DNA of 64,000 nt, taken from NCBI RefSeq assembly GCF_024139115.2, contig NC_085141.1, forward strand, positions 216,789,783 through 216,853,782, in the 5' to 3' direction. The notes beneath the pieces are model-generated. The model saw only the letters and a list, made by a program, of their open reading frames with translations, was not told where the DNA came from and made no database searches. Positions 1 through 12,567 of the stretch are shown piece after piece. How positions within the stretch are numbered: position 1 is the first letter of the stretch; each line of letters opens with the position of its first letter. The translations under genes and the position numbers were made by a program. This DNA comes from Armigeres subalbatus. Its lineage: Eukaryota; Arthropoda; Insecta; Diptera; Culicidae.

Positions 1-994
1 GGAGGCACCATATTTGACGCAGTTAAGAAAATTTTAAAAAGAATCATTATTTAAAAAAAAAATTCCAATATGGATTCGCTTAATATTCTGCATAACGAGC
101 TTACTACTATTATAGAATGTGTAGAAATAATGAAACTTCGAAATATAAGTGTATTTCTTAGTTTTTTAATCTGTTTTTATGTAGTACTTGAGGTGCCCAA
201 CTTGACGCACTAATTTTACTATGTTCCTTATTTGACGCAAAGTTGTTCCTAATTTGACGCACTTTAAAACTATGTTAAAACTTAATCAATTCAATGCCTA
301 ATTTTTTTAATTAAATAAAGACAGTGTAATAGAACTTGGTACAATATAAAGTAACAAGTTAATTAATTATACAAAGAGGCATTTTATTTTTTTTGTTCAG
401 TTGTTCTGCAAGTTATATGCTCTGTGGTATGTAAGTGTTTTGTTAGTTTCATGAACCCTGCACATCATTCAAAATGCTTCTCATTTAGGTGTAAGAATCA
501 TGTCAAAATATATATTTACGGGAGAATCAACTTTTACATTTCATTACATAACCAGCCTACCATGGTCTGTTGTATTTGTAATAAAAACATAACTTTCTTT
601 GGTAATCTGCAATTTTGAATATATAAACTGAGAAGTTCGTATAGCTTCTGTCTAAACTGAGAAGGATACAGAAAACGCAACTTGTATATGAACGCTTTTA
701 GAACCACATTGAAGCTACCAATCTGCAAGTGTTACGTGACCGGCAGATATATCTAAAAAAATATGAGCTGCCCGTCTATATACATTTTTTCAATAAACTA
801 TTAACATAAACTGAAGCTTATACGAGAAAGGCAGCCATATTTTTGTTTGATTTCATATTCAAGGTTGCACAACTAGTAGCGACAGGGAAGCGACAGAGTA
901 ACAAATTGAAAATGTGTTTATTTTTTTGGCTTGTTAGAATTTCGTACAAAGAAAGTAAATTGAATTATATGATACTAATTTATTATAAAATATT

Positions 995-1130
995 GTTAAG
1001 AAAATTATTTTGAGCTTTTTAGTGGAATGTCTTCACTTGTCATAAGACGAGGTTTGTACAGTCCCATTTAATTCCACCACTCCAAAGTGGTGGAATTAAA
1101 TGGGACTGTACAAACTCGTCTTATAACAAG
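995..1130 (-). mobile_element. Hairpin-plus-tail element, copy 1
   Basis: This is a 136-bp insertion in the left arm of the surrounding fold-back. It has a ~45-nt AT-rich tail (GTTAAGAAAATT... with TTTTTAGTGGAATG) followed by two arms of about 45 nt that pair around a 3-nt loop. It is flanked by 11-bp direct repeats TATAAAATATT at 984-994 and 1131-1141. The corresponding region of the right arm (near 2400) lacks it, so it is younger than the fold-back. Relatives lie at 20728-20896 and 27342-27574. Confidence 0.75.
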
Positions 1131-1377
1131 TATAAAATATTGTTTTCTCGCAAGAATTCTAAAACTAGCATATAAAAACTGCATAATTACCAAATACCGG
1201 TGAGAAACGCGTCAAATAAACGCATCAAAATCGAAGGCAGCATAAGGCATACTATCATTGGCTGGACACTTAGTGGAATGATCCAATGTTGACTAATATT
1301 TTAAGTAGTTGAGAGTTAGTTAACCCTTTATAAGGCAGACGAATCTAAACAATAAATTAACAAAAACAACAATAGGA

Positions 1378-1530
1378 CACACAGGGCCGGATTTATGGGG
1401 GGGCCGGGGGGGCCGTGGCCCCGGGCCCCCACAAATCTTATGTACCAAAACCAACCTTTTTTGTACATTTTGGGGCCCCCACAAGCTGTCGGCCCCGGGG
1501 CCCCGTTCCTGCTAAATCCGGCCCTGTGTG
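1378..1530. mobile_element. GC-rich hAT-like MITE
   Basis: The ends are inverted repeats, CACACAGGGCCGGATTTA at the left and its complement at the right. The interior is long runs of G and C, unlike the AT-rich surroundings. The CAGGGCCGG terminus is typical of hAT-derived MITEs. A clean 8-bp target duplication could not be resolved. Confidence 0.65.
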
Positions 1531-1602
1531 ACACAATGTTGACATGGTATTAAACTCAAATGTATGTTTGTTATATATTAAACAGTTCAGAAACATTGAA
1601 AA

Positions 1603-1731
1603 ATTGGTGGCAATATAGATGCTACTGCCCGCCAAGCGGTAAAACATTGGTGGCAATATAGTTGCCACCGCCCGCGAAGCGGGACAACATTGGTGGCAAT
1701 ATAGTTGCCACTGCCCGGCAAGCGGGAAAAC
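1603..1731. repeat. 43-bp tandem repeat, three copies
   Basis: Units start at 1603, 1646 and 1689, each beginning ATTGGTGGCAATATAG and ending in a CCCGC...AAGCGG short palindrome. The array lies in the unpaired centre of the fold-back element. Confidence 0.8.
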
Positions 1732-2884
1732 AGGCAACAACAAAAATATAAAAAGATCCAAACTTGGCGCACTTTCATATCAAATGATTCATAAAACTTA
1801 TTTTTACCAAAAATATATCAACGAATCAAGCTAGATGGCTTTATTTGCTCTTCTTCATGGCATATATGGCATAAAAAGCATATTTTTGATGAAGAATCAA
1901 CGTACCCAAAAAGAATATACGCAGGTCATACTCATAATGCGTCAAATTTTTGCTTTCTTAGCCACAATGCTAAGAATCGAATGATCATTTTTTCGCGTAA
2001 AATTACTTTTTTGAGAATCTTCGACCCCTACCTACAAACAACTGAGCATTACGAGTAAGTTTTCCCTTTCAAGCTAAACATTGCAACATTCGAACGCATT
2101 TTTCAACCCAAAATGTTTTGCGTCAAATTAGGCTCACAATGCATTGTGATGTTCCTAATTAATCTTATCAGACGAATAGACTCTAGTATACTCTTAGGAA
2201 AATCAATATGAATTCATTTCGTTTTAACTAACTTTCTACTACTTAGAATATTAGTCAACATTGGATTATTCCACTAAGTGTCCAGCCCATGATAGTATGC
2301 CTTATGCTGTCTTCGATTTTGATGCATTTATTAACGCGTTTCTTACACAGTATTTGGTAATTATGCAGTTTTTCTATGCTGGTTTTGAAATTCTTGCGAG
2401 AAAATAATATTATGTAATAAGTTAGTATCATACAATTTAATTTACTTTCTTTGTACAAAATTCTAACAAGCCAAAAATACAAAAATAAATAAAAAATAAA
2501 TAAAATGGCGCTTTGTAAAATGATTTAACTTGTTATTTTATACCGTACAAAGTTTTATTATACTGTCATTATATAATAAACATCTAAGCCGTTTAATTGA
2601 TTGAGTCTCAACATAGTTTCAAAGTGCGTCAAATTAGGAACAACTTTGCGTCAAATAAGGAACATGGTAAAATTATTGCGTCAAGTTCGGCACCTCAAGT
2701 ACCACATAAAAACAGATTAAAAAACTAAGAAATACACTCATATTTCCAAGTTTCATTATTTGTGCACATTCTATAATAGTAGAAAGCTCGTTATGCAGAA
2801 TATTGAGCGAATCCATTTTGCAATTATTTTTGAAAAAATGATTCTTTTTAAAATTTTCTTAACTGCGTCAAATATGGTGCCTCC

Positions 2885-3496
2885 ACGGTACCCCACTTCA
2901 GATATACTGCGCTTTTTTCGGGGTCTCCTGCGAGCAAAGGATGCCACAGCGTAGGATTTGGTTCTCAATTAGGGGAAACCGCCAAATGTTGAACGGCTAA
3001 TTTTGTCGTCTATTGTTGAACTCCCATAAGAAATGCACGTGCGTTCAATAATAGACTACGAAAATCCTTTCACCTAATCAAGAGAATATATGGGGCGCCA
3101 TGAGGGGGTTTCTTGTAACCCGCCATTTTAGGGTTACAATTCGAACTCCTTGGTTCTTGGGCCAATTTAGCTCAGCCCCCAAAACAAATTGTAAATATAT
3201 GTTTCTGTGTTTGTTTACTAATTTATTATTAAATGTCTGTATATAAAATAAATGTCTATGGTCCATATTTGTATGTTTGACTGATATTTATTTTGTATAT
3301 AGTAGCTTTAGGGTGTAAACAAACAATTCTATTAAATAAAAGATGACGTTTGAGTCCAAATTTGTACATTATATTTAGTTGTTTGTTTACCTCCTGGTTG
3401 GTGTTAAAAAAATATATTTATTTACATTATTTACAATATTTATTTACATTATTTACATTATTATTGGATTCCTTATTTACAATATTTATTTACCCT
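2885..3496. other. AT-rich spacer without a gene
   Basis: No coding signal is seen. A motif TAGGGGAAACCGCC at about 2971 resembles the starts of TA-flanked elements elsewhere in the window. The stretch 3410-3496 is a degenerate ATTTACATT/ATTTACAAT repeat into which the next retrotransposon inserted. Confidence 0.5.
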
Positions 3497-6400
3497 GGCA
3501 CGGCAAATGCTGGGTAAAGCGTACCATTGGTACTTCGCGTACCTGAAGGAATAAAATAGACCCCATCTCGCGGTCCTTAGCCTCTTACCCAGCAACTCTT
3601 ATCCCTACCTCCCCGCGGTGCTGGCCGGGATACGAGCAACCTTAGGGAAGATCGGGTAACCAACCCCGGTGGGAACTATGGTCGTATGCTGACAGGGAAG
3701 GGGGGGTTTGCTCCTCTCCGGAGGTGCAAATCTTATTGAGCGTCTGTTCTCCATGTCAGGATCGGCTCACAACAGCGTCTGTTCTCCATGTTAGGGGCGG
3801 CTGATCATCGTCCGAGTGCCAGCGAGGGACTCTAAGTGAAACTGTGCACAATGGTCCACCGGAAATAAGGAGGAATGGTCCTCCGGAAATTTAGGGGTTT
3901 GGTGTCAGGCCCTGCAAGCCAGCCTTTAAAAATCATAAGCAACGAACAATCAACAAGAGAGTACGGACCGGAACCATCGGCGAAGACCACTGCGACGAAA
4001 AGGGACTAGCGATTGGAAACTCGGTTCGTGGAACTGCAAATCTCTCAACTTCATCGGGAGCACACGCATACTCGCCGATGTGCTCAAGGACCGTGGATTC
4101 GGCATCGTAGCGCTGCAGGAGGTTTGTTGGAAGGGATCAATGGTGCGAACGTTTAGAGGTAATCATACCATCTACCAGAGCTGCGGCAACACACACGAGC
4201 TGGGAACAGCTTTCATAGTGATGGGCGATATGCAAAGGCGCGTGATCGGGTGGTGGCCGATCAATGAAAGAATGTGCAGGTTGAGGATCAAAGGCCGGTT
4301 CTTCAACTTCAGCATAATCAACGTCCATAGCCCACACTCCGGAAGCACTGATGATGATAAGGACGCATTCTACGCGCAGCTGGAACGTGAGTACGACAGC
4401 TGCCCAAGCCACGACGTCAAAATCATCATAGGAGATTTGAACGCTCAGGTTGGCCAAGAGGAGGAGTTTAGACCGACTATTGGAAAGTTCAGCGCTCACC
4501 GGCTGACGAACGAAAACGGCCTACGACTAATTGATTTCGCCGCCTCCAAGAATATGGCCATTCGTAGCACCTACTTCCAACACAGCCTCCCGTATCGATA
4601 CACCTGGAGATCACCACTGCAGACAGAATCACAAATCGACCACGTTCTGATTGATGGACGGCACTTCTCCGACATTATCGACGTCAGGACATATCGTGGC
4701 GCTAACATCGACTCTGACCACTATCTGGTGATGGTTAAACTGCGCCCAAAACTATCCGTCATCAACAATGTTCAGTACCGACGACCGCCGCGGTACGACC
4801 TAGAGCGACTGAAGCAACCTGATGTCGCCACTGCATACGCGCAGCATCTCGAGGCAGCGTTGCCGGAAGAGGGTGAGCTCGATGGGGCCCCTCTTGAGGA
4901 CTGCTGGAGTACAGTTAAAGCAGCCATTAACGACGCAGCGGAGAACAACGTCGGGTATATGGGTCGAAGTCGACGGAACGATTGGTTTGAAGAAGAGTGC
5001 AGACAGATTCTGGAGGAGAAGGACGCAGCGCGGGCGGTCGCGCTGCAGCAAGGTACCCGGCAGAAGGTGGAACGTTATAGACGGAAGCGGAGACAGCAGA
5101 CCCGCCTTTTTCAGGAGAAGAAACGCCGCCTGGAAGAAGCGGAGTGCGAGGAGATGGAACAGCTGTGCCGTTCTCAAGATACACGCAAGTTCTATCAGAA
5201 GCTCAACGCATCCCGCAAAGGCTTCGTGCCGCGAGCCGAAATGTGCCGGGATAAGGATGGGAGCATCTGGACGGACGAACGTGGTGATCGAAAGGTGGAA
5301 GCAGCACTACGAGGAACATCTGAATGGCGCTGAGAGTACAGGCAGTGAAAGTCAAGGCAGCGGAGGAGATGACTACAGTTCAGCGGACGATGGAAGCCAA
5401 CCAGCCCCCACCTTGAGGGAAGTTAAGGATGCCATTCAACAGCTAAAGACCAATAAAGCAGCTGGTAAGGATGGTATCGGAGCTGAGCTCATCAAGATGG
5501 GCCCGGAAAAGCTGGCCACTTGCCTGCACAAACTGATAGTCAGAATCTGGGAAACCGAACAGCTACCGGAGGAGTGGAAGGAAGGGGTTATATGCCCCAT
5601 CTATAAGAAAGGCGACAAACTGGAGTGTGAGAACTTTCGAGCGATCACCATCCTTAATGCCGCCTACAAAGTGATATCCCAGATCATCTTCCGTCGTCTG
5701 TCACCATTAGTGAACGAGTTCGTGGGAAGTTATCAAGCCGGCTTCGTTGACGGCCGCTCGACAACGGACCAGATCTTTACTGTACGGCAAATCCTTCAAA
5801 AATGCCGTGAATACCAGGTCCCAACGCACCATCTGTTCGTTGATTTCAAGGCGGCATACGACAGTATAGACCGCGTAGAGCTATGGAAAATTATGGACGA
5901 GAACAGCTTCCCCGGGAAGCTTACCAGACTGATCAAAGCAACGGTGGATGGTGTGCAAAACTGTGTGAAGATTTCGGGCGAACACTCCAGTTCGTTCGAA
6001 TCGCGCCGGGGACTAAGACAAGGTGATGGACTTTCGTGCCTGTTGTTCAACATTGCGCTAGAAGGTGTCATGCGGAGAGCCGGGTGTAACAGCCGGGGTA
6101 CGATTTTCAACAGATCCAGTCAATTTATTTGCTTCGCGGATGACATGGACATTGTCGGCCGAACATTTGCAAAGGTGGCAGAACTGTACAGCCGCCTGAA
6201 ACGTGAAGCAACAAAAGTTGGACTGGTGGTGAATGCGTCAAAGACAAAGTACATGCTTGTGGGCGGAACCGAGCGCGACAGGGCCCGCCTGGGAAGCAGT
6301 GTTACGATAGACGGGGATACCTTCGAGGTGGTCGAGGAATTCGTCTACCTCGGATCCTTGCTAACGGCTGACAACAACGTTAGTCGTAAAATACGAAGGC

Positions 6401-6947
6401 GCATCATCTGTGGAAGTCGGGCCTACTACGGGCTCCAGAAGAAACTGCGGTCGAAAAAGATTCGCCACCGCACCAAATGTGTCATGTACAAGACGCTCAT
6501 AAGACCGGTTGTCCTCTACGGACATGAAACATGGACAATGCTCGAGGAGGACTTGCAAGCACTCGGAGTATTCGAGAGACGGGTGCTTAGGACCATCTTT
6601 GGCGGTGTGCAAGAAGACGGTGTGTGGCGGCGAAGAATGAACCATGAGCTCGCCCAACTCTACGGCGAACCCAGTATCCAGAAGGTAGCTAAAGCCGGAA
6701 GGGTACGATGGACAGGGCATGTTGCAAGAATGCCGGACAACAACCCTGCAAATATGCTGTTCGCTTCCGACCCGAAAGGGTCAAGAAGGCGTGACGCGCA
6801 GCGATCTTTATGGGCTGACCAGGTACAGAACGACTTGGCGAGCGTGGGGCGTATCCGAGGATGGAGAGATGCGGCCTCGAACCGTGCATTGTGGCGTCCA
6901 ATTGTTGATTCAGTGTTATCTGTTTAGATGTTAACTAAATAAATGAA
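3497..6947 (+). mobile_element. Nearly full-length RTE-like non-LTR retrotransposon
   Basis: The element has an untranslated leader (3497 to about 4000), an endonuclease-reverse transcriptase frame, and a very short 3' tail ending in TAAATAAATGAA-like sequence, typical of RTE-type elements. Direct repeats ATTTACCCT flank it at 3488-3496 and 6948-6956, a likely 9-bp target duplication. Long leader plus duplication suggests the 5' end is complete or nearly so. A 5'-truncated relative with almost identical sequence is at 28170-28780. The clade name is from memory of mosquito elements, not a search. Confidence 0.85.
4023..6927 (+). pseudogene. Endonuclease-reverse transcriptase of the RTE-like element (one frameshift)
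   Basis: The first frame (4023-5333) is an APE-type endonuclease: it opens with SWNCKSLN, then LQEVCW, the GDLNAQVG box and the C-terminal SDHYLVM box, all expected catalytic motifs. The second frame (real homology from about 5287 to 6927) is a reverse transcriptase with KAAGKDGIGAELI, the PIYKKGDK block, QAGFVDGRSTTDQ, DFKAAYDSID, GLRQGDGLS and an intact FADDMD catalytic box, followed by the RRVLRTIFGG...RWTGHVARMP C-terminal region. The two frames differ by one register, and homology passes from one to the other at about 5281-5290, so a single indel separates an otherwise open protein of some 960 residues. A +1 programmed shift is possible but no slippery site is evident. The reading frame is open upstream of 4023 without a clear ATG. 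Confidence 0.85.
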
Positions 6948-6956
6948 ATTTACCCT

Positions 6957-8955
6957 ATTTATTAAAATTATTTACACTATTTACATTTAAATATTGCCGT
7001 GTATAATTAAAAAAAAAGGAGATAAAAAAAAAAGAAAACAAGCACTTAGGGCTGAATATGTACAGGTTTTGCATGCAATCTAGTTAAAATTATTTGAATT
7101 CAAATCTAAAATTTAAAAACGCAAACATCAACCAAAACCCCTAGATATAATACTAATAACCATCAACGAGAAACGCAGCGATTCGCCGAAACGCACACCG
7201 GAATAACGAAATGGCCGGTTATGGGCGTTATACTTGGGGCGGCAAAAAGAATATAAAAGGGCAATTTGGCAATAGAGCTCTTTCTTAGTTTTGCCATCGG
7301 TCCAGAGAAGTGATATTAGTGTACATAGTAGTTAGGTTATCAAATTTAAAAAAAAACACACCAGCGCCTCCTAAAGGCCGTCATGATATATCATATCTTA
7401 AAACTTAAATAACAATGTAAACATAAAAATTTAAAATTGAAGTTGGAGGGCCAAACCGGCCGAGCACTGTACATGTAAAAAAAAAAAAATAATTGTAGAA
7501 CAGAAAATGAAACAATAAAGAAGAATTTTACTACTACCAGAGAAGTGAAGAAAGTGTGTGACACCCGCGAATTTGCCTCGTCTCTTAGCAAGTTTCGTGA
7601 AGAACGGTACGTTAACTTCTAAAGTTACAGTGATTTAAAACATTAACAGCTAGTACATCACGACGAGTTAAAATCACTTAAGTCTAATTGTTGTGTACGG
7701 ACCAATGCAAGACCGCACCACGGACAATCGAAATAGTGAACACCAAAATTGTGAACAGTTTCGAAAAGCAAAATTCGATTGAGTTAGGGTCTGCTTGGTC
7801 ACAAACGTACAAAGAAATGGTCCGAGTGAGCGTGGTGCGAACAATAAACGAGTCCGGATGGTGAATAGTGGTCCGAGCCGATGGTTAATTTAGTGCTTGG
7901 CATGACGCACGTGCTGGCCAGTCAGTGATGTGAAACAAAGTCTGTGCCCATCGGCTCTGGTGACTCGCTCGGATTGGACCACCGTTAACAGTGCGCGCGC
8001 GAAATTTTGTACCACTTCCTGGACCTTAGTACCGTAGGCCAATCGTTACTCAAAGGCCATAGTGTCACCAAATTTTTCCCTCGTCAAGAGTGGGAATGAA
8101 GAAATCGAGTGATGCCACCTCCCTGGCATAGAGAAGCCAAGTCAAGCCCCTTTGCCCGCCTGTAGTAAAGTGCCCCTCGCTGGAATTGTGTTCAGTGCTC
8201 AACCCTATGCCGGTATGCTGTATGTCGACCAACGAGATCATCAATCGGCCGCAACGAAGATGTACCTATGTATTGAATTAATCGCAAGTATAATCAAGAA
8301 TATCCTATGACACGCTAAACGTTGTTCATTCAAATGTCCCAAGATTATGTTACCAAAAAAAGTTTTGAATAAATGATAAAATGTTAATTATCCGAGCTAA
8401 ATTGATTAGTTTTAAGTATCTATAATATTACATCCATTTTCTTCGTTATTTCGCTTGTTTTCTATGCTGTTATCATTGTTAATCGATTGCCCAATAACCA
8501 CGTGGGAAGCTTGTCCACCAATCTCTACCAGGAACCCGAAATCATATAAACGACCCTATAACTTATAACTATCGCACAAAAGAGGCTGTTGTAGAGCCCA
8601 CCCCAAGTGGACACCGTGGCTAGACCAGTGTCCAGGGGAGTAGCCCAGGGTCCATCTGACCCTTGTAGATATAAGATAGTTTCATTCTGAGAAAATCATC
8701 AGCTTTATCGAGGTATAGTACGAGGCCTTCTCGTGTAGTGTTCCACAACTGGTTGTGAGGCACGGATATATTCTATCACCGCTAATGTTCCTCATCCTAA
8801 TCGACGAGATTCTGGTAGTTTATAACCATGAGTTACCTGAACGACTTTGAATTAGCGCAGCGGTTCTCAACCTGTGGTACATGTACCCCCGGGGGTACCT
8901 TCGCTGACCACAGGGGATACCTCGGACGGAAATGTGTAATGGCTGACGTATTAAA
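6957..8955. other. Intergenic region without recognised genes
   Basis: Only short spurious frames are present. A TATA-like box lies at 7252-7259. At 8855 the sequence CAGCGGTTCTCAACCTG resembles the terminus of a widespread hAT-type element, but the opposite end was not found. The block 7000-8100 could be the remains of an LTR (TATA box, then AATAAAG at about 7514), but no paired LTR, primer site or gag/pol frame is visible. Confidence 0.4.
7252..7259 (+). promoter_or_regulatory. TATA-like box
   Basis: TATAAAAG is followed about 30 bp downstream by a pyrimidine-rich TTTCTTAGTTTTG stretch that could hold an initiator. No gene starts downstream, so this may be a remnant of a mobile-element promoter. 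Confidence 0.25.
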
Positions 8956-8959
8956 ATTC

Positions 8960-10005
8960 TAATAAAAAATCTATTGGAAAAGTCAGAAGCCCCTTTTAAA
9001 AAGCTTGGAAACCTCCTTTCGAGAAGCTCCTTCTTTCAGCCAGCCTCCTTTAGAGGCTTGGAGACTTGGAGATTTGGAAACACCTTTTCAAAAGACTCGG
9101 GACCCCCCTTTCAAGTGGTTCGGAAACTTCCTTTCGAGGGATTCAGAATTCTTCCTTCGAGAAGCTTGTAAGCTCCCTTTACAAGAGGATTGAAAACCCC
9201 CTTTCAAGAGACTCGGAAGTCCACTTTCTAGAAGCTCGAAAGTCCTCTTTCAAATGGCTAAGAAACTTTTTTTCGGGTGACTTGGAATTTTTTCACAAAG
9301 CTTGAGGGCCATACACTAATTACGTAAGCAATTTTTCTGAGATTTACAACCCCCCTACCCTCACGTATGATTTTTTCCACATATTTATTTTTATTTTTAT
9401 GGACCGTAAAAAAATGACAGACCCCCCGCTCCCCCATGAGTGCTTACGTAATTAGTGTACGACCCCTTGGAATCCTACTTTTAAACGGCTCAGTAGCGTC
9501 TTTTCAAGATGATCAATGCCTCCTTTCAAGAGGCTCGAAATAATCCTTTCAACCTTCTTTCGAGGGGCTTGGATTGCTTCTTTTAGTTAGCCCCCTTCGA
9601 AGTAGACCGGAAGCCTCTTTTCAAAAAAGTCGGAAGCCCTCTTTTCAAGAGGGTTGATAGCCCCCTATCAAGAGATTCGGAAGCTTCCTTTTAAAAAGAT
9701 AGGAAACCCTCATTCAAGATGCTCAGATGCCTCTTTTTTAAGACAGTCACAATTGTGACTTAAGCCCCCTTTTCAAGGCTCAGAATTCTTCTTTCAAGAA
9801 GCTTGGAAGCCTACTTTTAAGGCTCAGCAAACTAATTTTAAGATGGTCAGCACCTCCTTTCAAGAGGCTCGAAAGATCGCTTTCATCAGGCTCGGCAACC
9901 TCTCGGGGGCTCGGAATTCTTCTTTTAGACAACCTCCTTTCAAGTGGTTCGGAAGCCTCTTTTCAAGAGGCTTGGAAGCCCAATTTCAAGAGGCACGATC
10001 GTCTA
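8960..10005. repeat. Degenerate minisatellite, about 25-30 bp unit
   Basis: A phrase like CCTTTCAAGAGGCTCGGAAG recurs dozens of times with substitutions and length changes. Reading frames across it are repeat artefacts. One MITE is inserted at 9306-9466. Confidence 0.85.
9306..9466. mobile_element. MITE with TTACGTAAGCA termini inside the minisatellite
   Basis: The termini are near-identical inverted repeats containing TACACTAATTACGTAAGCA and its complement. The interior has AT-rich and C-rich blocks. Repeat units resume on both sides (TTGA at the left, TTGG at the right), so the insertion postdates array growth. Confidence 0.75.
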
Positions 10006-10052
10006 TCCATCAAGCCTAGGCATCAACGGTGTTCGAGCAGTGCAGGTAAGTA

Positions 10053-10986
10053 GGGGAAGGTGGTCGGTTGTCGGCACCCTTTTGTTTTTGGTCCATAACT
10101 TTCGTCCAAGTGCACTCTGCTTGTGGAACCACCCCACCCATTTTTGGCCCTTCATACAGGAGTCTGATGAAATACAAACAGTTGTATAATCATGATCAAA
10201 TCGTTTGTCAGATATGGCCAGTGCTATCGGCAGGTGCCTTGCTACAATAGATGGTAGTATCATCATCATAACTTTCGTCCAAGTGCACAATGTCATGATA
10301 TTTGCATACCAATGGAAGTATATAGGCATATTGGAAAAATGTTATTACCAATTTTGTTAAGCGTTGATTCTATGCCGTTTCGAAAAAGGTGGCCGGTTGT
10401 CGGCATCCTAAAAAACCCACTCAAAATGAAAAACTCTGAAGTGGGGGCTTTATGGCAGGAAAGATCAAGATTTATTATGTCAATAGCAATGAAATATATT
10501 ACATTTAAGTACATTATACACATTTTCTAAAGATTTAAAAAATTGTTAGTTTTGCTAACAACTTGGCTTATGGCCTGAAATTAGGCAATAAACTGATGAT
10601 TCCCCTTGATAATCACCTGGGTGCCGACAACCGAAATAAGTAACCCTTTTGAAACATGAAAATAGTTAAATTGTGACTGTTACGGTGGCATTCAATATTG
10701 AATCACAAAATAGAGTAAAATTGCTTTGTAAATACGTCATGCGCTCATTATTTCGATCGTTTCTCTACGGTTTATAAAACTAACCAAATGACCAAAAAAA
10801 ACTTTGGAGTGGGTTTTCACTTGACAAAAAGTGTTTTCTCTGTGAAACGATACAAAAGCTTCTATATGCTTCGAAAATGGGCACAACGGGCACAACAAGA
10901 TCGTGCTTTCATAGCACACGTATAGCAAATGTCAAAATGACCACATCTGTTTTCTGTCAAAAGTTATGACGGGGTGCCGATAACCC
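10053..10986. mobile_element. TA-flanked element with GTCGGCACCC subterminal repeats
   Basis: The left end is TA then GGGGAAGG...TTGTCGGCACCC. The right end is GGGTGCCGATAACCC then TA, its approximate inverse. The same phrase recurs inside in both orientations near 10389 and 10619. No transposase frame is seen. The architecture matches the elements at 23562 and 28023. Confidence 0.55.
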
Positions 10987-11498
10987 TAGTACATATCGTA
11001 GAGATTCCAGCGGTTTTCGGCGGGAGACGGAAACGGTTGAGAAACAAGCTTTGCACACATAGCACAAACTTAGTTTTTATTTCTGCAGCTCGGCAGAAAT
11101 CCGCACAGCCGTGCGCCAGCAAAATAAAAAACTGATATTCCGGCAAAAATGACACGGCACGGCTGTGCGAATCTCGGTAAAAGTTCAACATTTTGCTGAG
11201 ATCCCGGTAAAAAAAATTAAGTGTAAGCTCAATGGCCTTGCCGAGCGCTCCTCTTCGGCAGATTTGGTTATCAACGTAAACAAACCAGTGAAGAATGTTG
11301 AAGACTAACCAAATTGCGTTAGATAGCGCTACCAAGATCGACATAGGCGTCTGGGTCAAGAAAGCAAGGGCTGTGGCTTATGACTTGAAAAAATATCTGA
11401 AAAAAAGGCAGAATAGTGAACGCACCTCATCCGAATTTTAAATTCTGACATTCTAATCTGTCCTGCTATACGAAACTAGCGAAACATAGCGTGTATCA

Positions 11499-11790
11499 GT
11501 GAAGAACACTCAACGGCTGCAAATGTTCATCAATAGATGCCTGCGGTTCATAATTCGTGCCTGGTTGCCGCACAACTGGATCATGAACAATGAGGTACAT
11601 CGTCGTTGTCACCAGAGGCCGATAGCAATTAATGTACGGGAACGGAATCGGGCTGGGTCGGACCTTACGTATAGGTGGAAAACGCAATCTGTGAACAAGC
11701 ATTAGACTGGAACACAGCTGCACATCGCAGCAGAGGTAGACCCAGAGGTCATGGCGGCGAAGCCAGCCAATTCAAAATCGTTTAGGTGTT
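11499..11790 (+). mobile_element. Non-LTR retrotransposon C-terminal fragment
   Basis: The frame NTQRLQMFINRCLRFIIRAW followed by NEVHRRCHQRPI resembles the region after the reverse transcriptase in endonuclease-RT elements (FVNRCLR...ELHRRC...RKWRWIGH). It is interrupted by a stop at about 11703 and peters out near 11790. It is a decayed piece without catalytic motifs. Confidence 0.6.
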
Positions 11791-11809
11791 CCATGTTATA
11801 GGCTGTCAT

Positions 11810-11967
11810 CAGTGGCGTAGCCAGAAAATTGGTCTGGGGGGGGCGTTTTTTCCGAACATTTTTTCTTCGATAAAACAAAATTCCTTCTAAAAATTTTGTC
11901 TCTGGTGGGGGTTATAAAACATAAGTCCAAACCCCCACTCCCCCCCCCCCGCGTGGCTACGCCACTG
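11810..11967. mobile_element. hAT MITE with perfect 8-bp target duplication
   Basis: The termini are CAGTGGCGTAGCCA and TGGCTACGCCACTG, and the interior contains long G and C runs. The 8-bp direct repeat GCTGTCAT flanks it exactly at 11802-11809 and 11968-11975, the hAT signature. It is 158 bp long, so non-autonomous. Confidence 0.9.
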
Positions 11968-12214
11968 GCTGTCATACCAGACCGCGGTTTGGTTCACGGT
12001 CAATCGCATCTACCAGAATCTCGTCGATTACGTCCTTAGTGTATAAGTGCATGTCGAATCAATCCAGTGATATTGAGAAGTAATGTAGTATCGGATTTGA
12101 TTCACATTTTGTTTTGTTTTGCTCATAAGCTTCAGAAGGAATAAAGTATTATGACAAGGTCCCCGCTATTTAGACGCTTCGCTGAGAGTTATCTCATTCA
12201 AGGCGCGCCTCTTA

Positions 12215-12545
12215 TCAATGATAACTGACTCCTGTTATAAGATATGTGATATTTTCGCTCAAAAATTCCGAAAAGTTTCCGGTCCGCTTCTTTTTACGTG
12301 GACGTTTCATGACCGTAAAAAAAGCTACTGGTAAAATCAAAGTTTTATACAGAGCAAATTTCGTTTCCGTCTGCATGTTGCGGGCTCTAAACTGGTAACG
12401 TAATCCGTAGAAGGCACTTTTCGCAGCAGCAATACGTCTTTTCCTTTCACGGGAAACGTCATTGTCACATGTTACAAGCATCCGAAGCTAAAGAAATTCT
12501 TCAACAACTTCAGACACATCCCCATCTAGCACTACCTCAGCACCA
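12215..12545 (-). mobile_element. RTE-like reverse transcriptase fragment
   Basis: On the minus strand the frame reads NDVSRERKRRIAAAKSAFYG and ALYKTLILPV, the post-catalytic part of the same family as at 6340-6500. It overlaps in content with the neighbouring fragment 12711-13280, so two copies lie side by side. It ends in unrelated sequence after about 80 residues. Confidence 0.65.
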
Positions 12546-12567
12546 CCCAGCAAAACCAAGATTGTAT

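Larger units (their letters stand above)
1..2884. mobile_element. Long fold-back element with nested inverted arms
   Basis: The first ~48 bases are the exact reverse complement of 2837-2884, and the match continues inward: 61-300 pairs with 2600-2820, and 905-1300 pairs with 2245-2480. The arms repeat a short TTTGACGCA phrase several times. The centre (1540-2200) is unpaired and carries a tandem repeat and a GC-rich MITE. No transposase frame is visible, so this is probably a non-autonomous element. The left end touches the window edge and may extend further out. Confidence 0.8.

Noticed and set aside
2760..2968. Short frames on both strands near the fold-back end
   Set aside because: They lie within the terminal inverted repeat and mirror similar sequence at the other end.
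7020..7620. Solo LTR
   Set aside because: TATA and AATAAAG are suggestively placed, but no TG...CA ends with flanking duplication and no second copy could be found in the window.
8974..9305. Overlapping frames of 60-80 residues
   Set aside because: Repeat-driven translations of the minisatellite.
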